This document shows, one piece after another, positions 62,981 to 64,000 of a stretch of DNA of 64,000 bases. The notes below the pieces were generated by a model. The model was not told the origin of the DNA and did not search any database. It saw only the letters and a list, made by a program, of their open reading frames with translations. Every line of letters begins with the position of its first letter. Position 1 is the first letter of the stretch. Source of the stretch: Gyromitra esculenta (lineage: Eukaryota > Ascomycota > Pezizomycetes > Pezizales > Discinaceae); NCBI GenBank assembly GCA_038503075.1, contig JBCAML010000020.1, positions 372,001 to 436,000 on the forward strand, written 5' to 3'. The translations under genes and the position numbers were made by a program.

Positions 62981-63613
62981 TGTATTGATATTCGGGGTAT
63001 TTTATGCAGAGAGGAAGTGTTGTGGTGGTGGAGATGGAGGTGGTGGAGTTATGGATGATGCATGGAGGTGAGGTCGATGGATGGTTGATGGTTGAGATGG
63101 GACGGAGAGACATCCGTGGCCAAAGATGACGGGTCTTAAGGGTCCATGTTTCGGTGGAGAGGAAACACGGTGGAGGGAAATGGATAAGAATCCTGTACTC
63201 TATGGTGTTTTGGGATTTTTTGCAATTATTTCCTTGCTATTAAATGGCGATTTAGACTCGGAAATGCGTTCAGAGATTTGGTCTTGATTAAACGTGGGGT
63301 GAAGAGTGTGGCTGATAGCCGTTGAGCGCCACACTGTATCATCAAGTTCTGTTTCGAGAATGTGGCGTATTGTTTCAACGTGCGGCTCTACACGGTAGAT
63401 GTGGTTAGTTGGATGCATCGGCTGAGAAATTAATTGGGGAGTCTTATCAAACGAAGAGATTTACTGATATTCCTGCGGGAGTAAAAGAAATCGATATAGA
63501 GACAGGGCAGTTTCAATGTCTGTTATCCCCACTGCCTTTGGAATTAGTGTTTGTTATGGGTGTTGCCATAGCTTAAGGATTACCACGAGTTACATGTACA
63601 TACCTAAACACTC

Positions 63614-63632
63614 TGACTGACTGACTGACTGA
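63614..63632. repeat. (TGAC)n tandem repeat
   Basis: Nearly five tandem TGAC units, non-coding. Confidence 0.85.
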
Positions 63633-63774
63633 GTAAATGACAAGTCCATGCCCCATTGTAACACTAGGAGCCTGCTTATCATGGAAGATAAGTGTCTCTG
63701 TTGAGTTGTTCCAGTCAAAGCAGTTATTCCTCTTATGTTTCGGTTCCTTGGATGATTACGCTAATCGGCGTTGG

Positions 63775-63793
63775 GTAGTAGTAGTAGTAGTAG
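63775..63793. repeat. (GTA)n tandem repeat
   Basis: Six tandem GTA units immediately after the first copy of a duplicated 15-mer (TAATCGGCGTTGGGT). Confidence 0.85.
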
Positions 63794-63878
63794 AATTCAT
63801 TTACTCATCCAACCCTTGGGTTATGGCGATAATCGGCGTTGGGTCCATCAACACCATAGAATAATCTCATGTCGTCCT

Positions 63879-63910
63879 CACACCCACACCCACACCCACA
63901 CCCACACCCC
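63879..63910. repeat. (CACACC)n tandem repeat
   Basis: About five tandem CACACC units followed by a C-rich stretch near the window end, non-coding. Confidence 0.85.
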
Positions 63911-64000
63911 CCTCCCCCTCATCCTCTCCTCTCGTTTATTCGCTGTCTTTCATCCACCGTCCCTGCTCTCATATTCTGAAAACCTCCACAATATTGAAAA

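Larger units (their letters stand above)
62981..64000. other. Intergenic, 5' region of Vps17 with simple repeats
   Basis: The first 200 bases (G/T/GGTGGTGGAG-rich on plus) are the likely Vps17 leader and promoter. Simple repeats follow: (TGAC)n at 63614-63632, (GTA)n at 63775-63793 and (CACACC)n at 63879-63910. The 15-mer TAATCGGCGTTGGGT occurs at 63762-63776 and again at 63830-63844. No coding frame was supported. Confidence 0.5.

Overview
The window looks like nuclear DNA of a filamentous ascomycete (Pezizomycotina). Genes are interrupted by short GT-AG introns of 48-152 bases, mostly with CTAAC/CTGAC-type branch sites. Seven protein genes can be supported in 64 kb. They are separated by long, repeat-bearing intergenic stretches, so this is a gene-poor, repeat-rich genome. 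The F-box/ankyrin gene style and the low gene density remind me of truffle- or morel-like Pezizomycetes, but that placement is an inference and uncertain.

Layout: a type IV arginine methyltransferase (Rmt2-like, 3974-5286, minus) and an LSM12-like RNA-associated protein (6706-7512, minus) lie on the left. Bases 13.3-17.8 kb hold a cluster of inverted-repeat elements that surrounds a U2 spliceosomal RNA gene (about 14909-15252, minus). A single-exon F-box/ankyrin gene follows (19028-20233, plus). Next is an eight-exon EST1/SMG6-like gene with a PIN nuclease domain and a C-terminal CUE-like segment (27445-31712, minus). Four small TA-flanked inverted-repeat elements lie at 33.3-38.6 kb. A two-exon gene of unknown function (48490-49115, plus) and a small secreted cysteine-rich protein (50482-50970, minus) come next. 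The right end carries the retromer subunit Vps17 (61001-62980, minus). The remaining sequence shows only short unsupported reading frames.

The most striking feature is the U2 snRNA gene. Its genomic sequence is broken twice by what look like ordinary mRNA-type introns: GTAAGT..CTAAC..ACAG inside stem I, and GTATGT..GCTAAT..ATAG just after the branch-point-pairing region. Removing both gives a canonical U2 with GUAGUA, stem IIb, Sm site and stem-loop IV. If correct, U2 RNA would be needed to splice its own precursor.

Two genome-scale signals also stand out. One is a family of about 130-base near-perfect foldback (MITE-like) elements with TA ends, four copies, two of them flanking U2 in opposite orientation. 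The other is strong over-representation of the palindrome TACATGTA: 24 copies counted by eye, none in the first 11 kb. The recognisable genes are housekeeping functions (protein methylation, RNA metabolism, splicing, endosomal sorting) with no sign of an operon-like or metabolic cluster.
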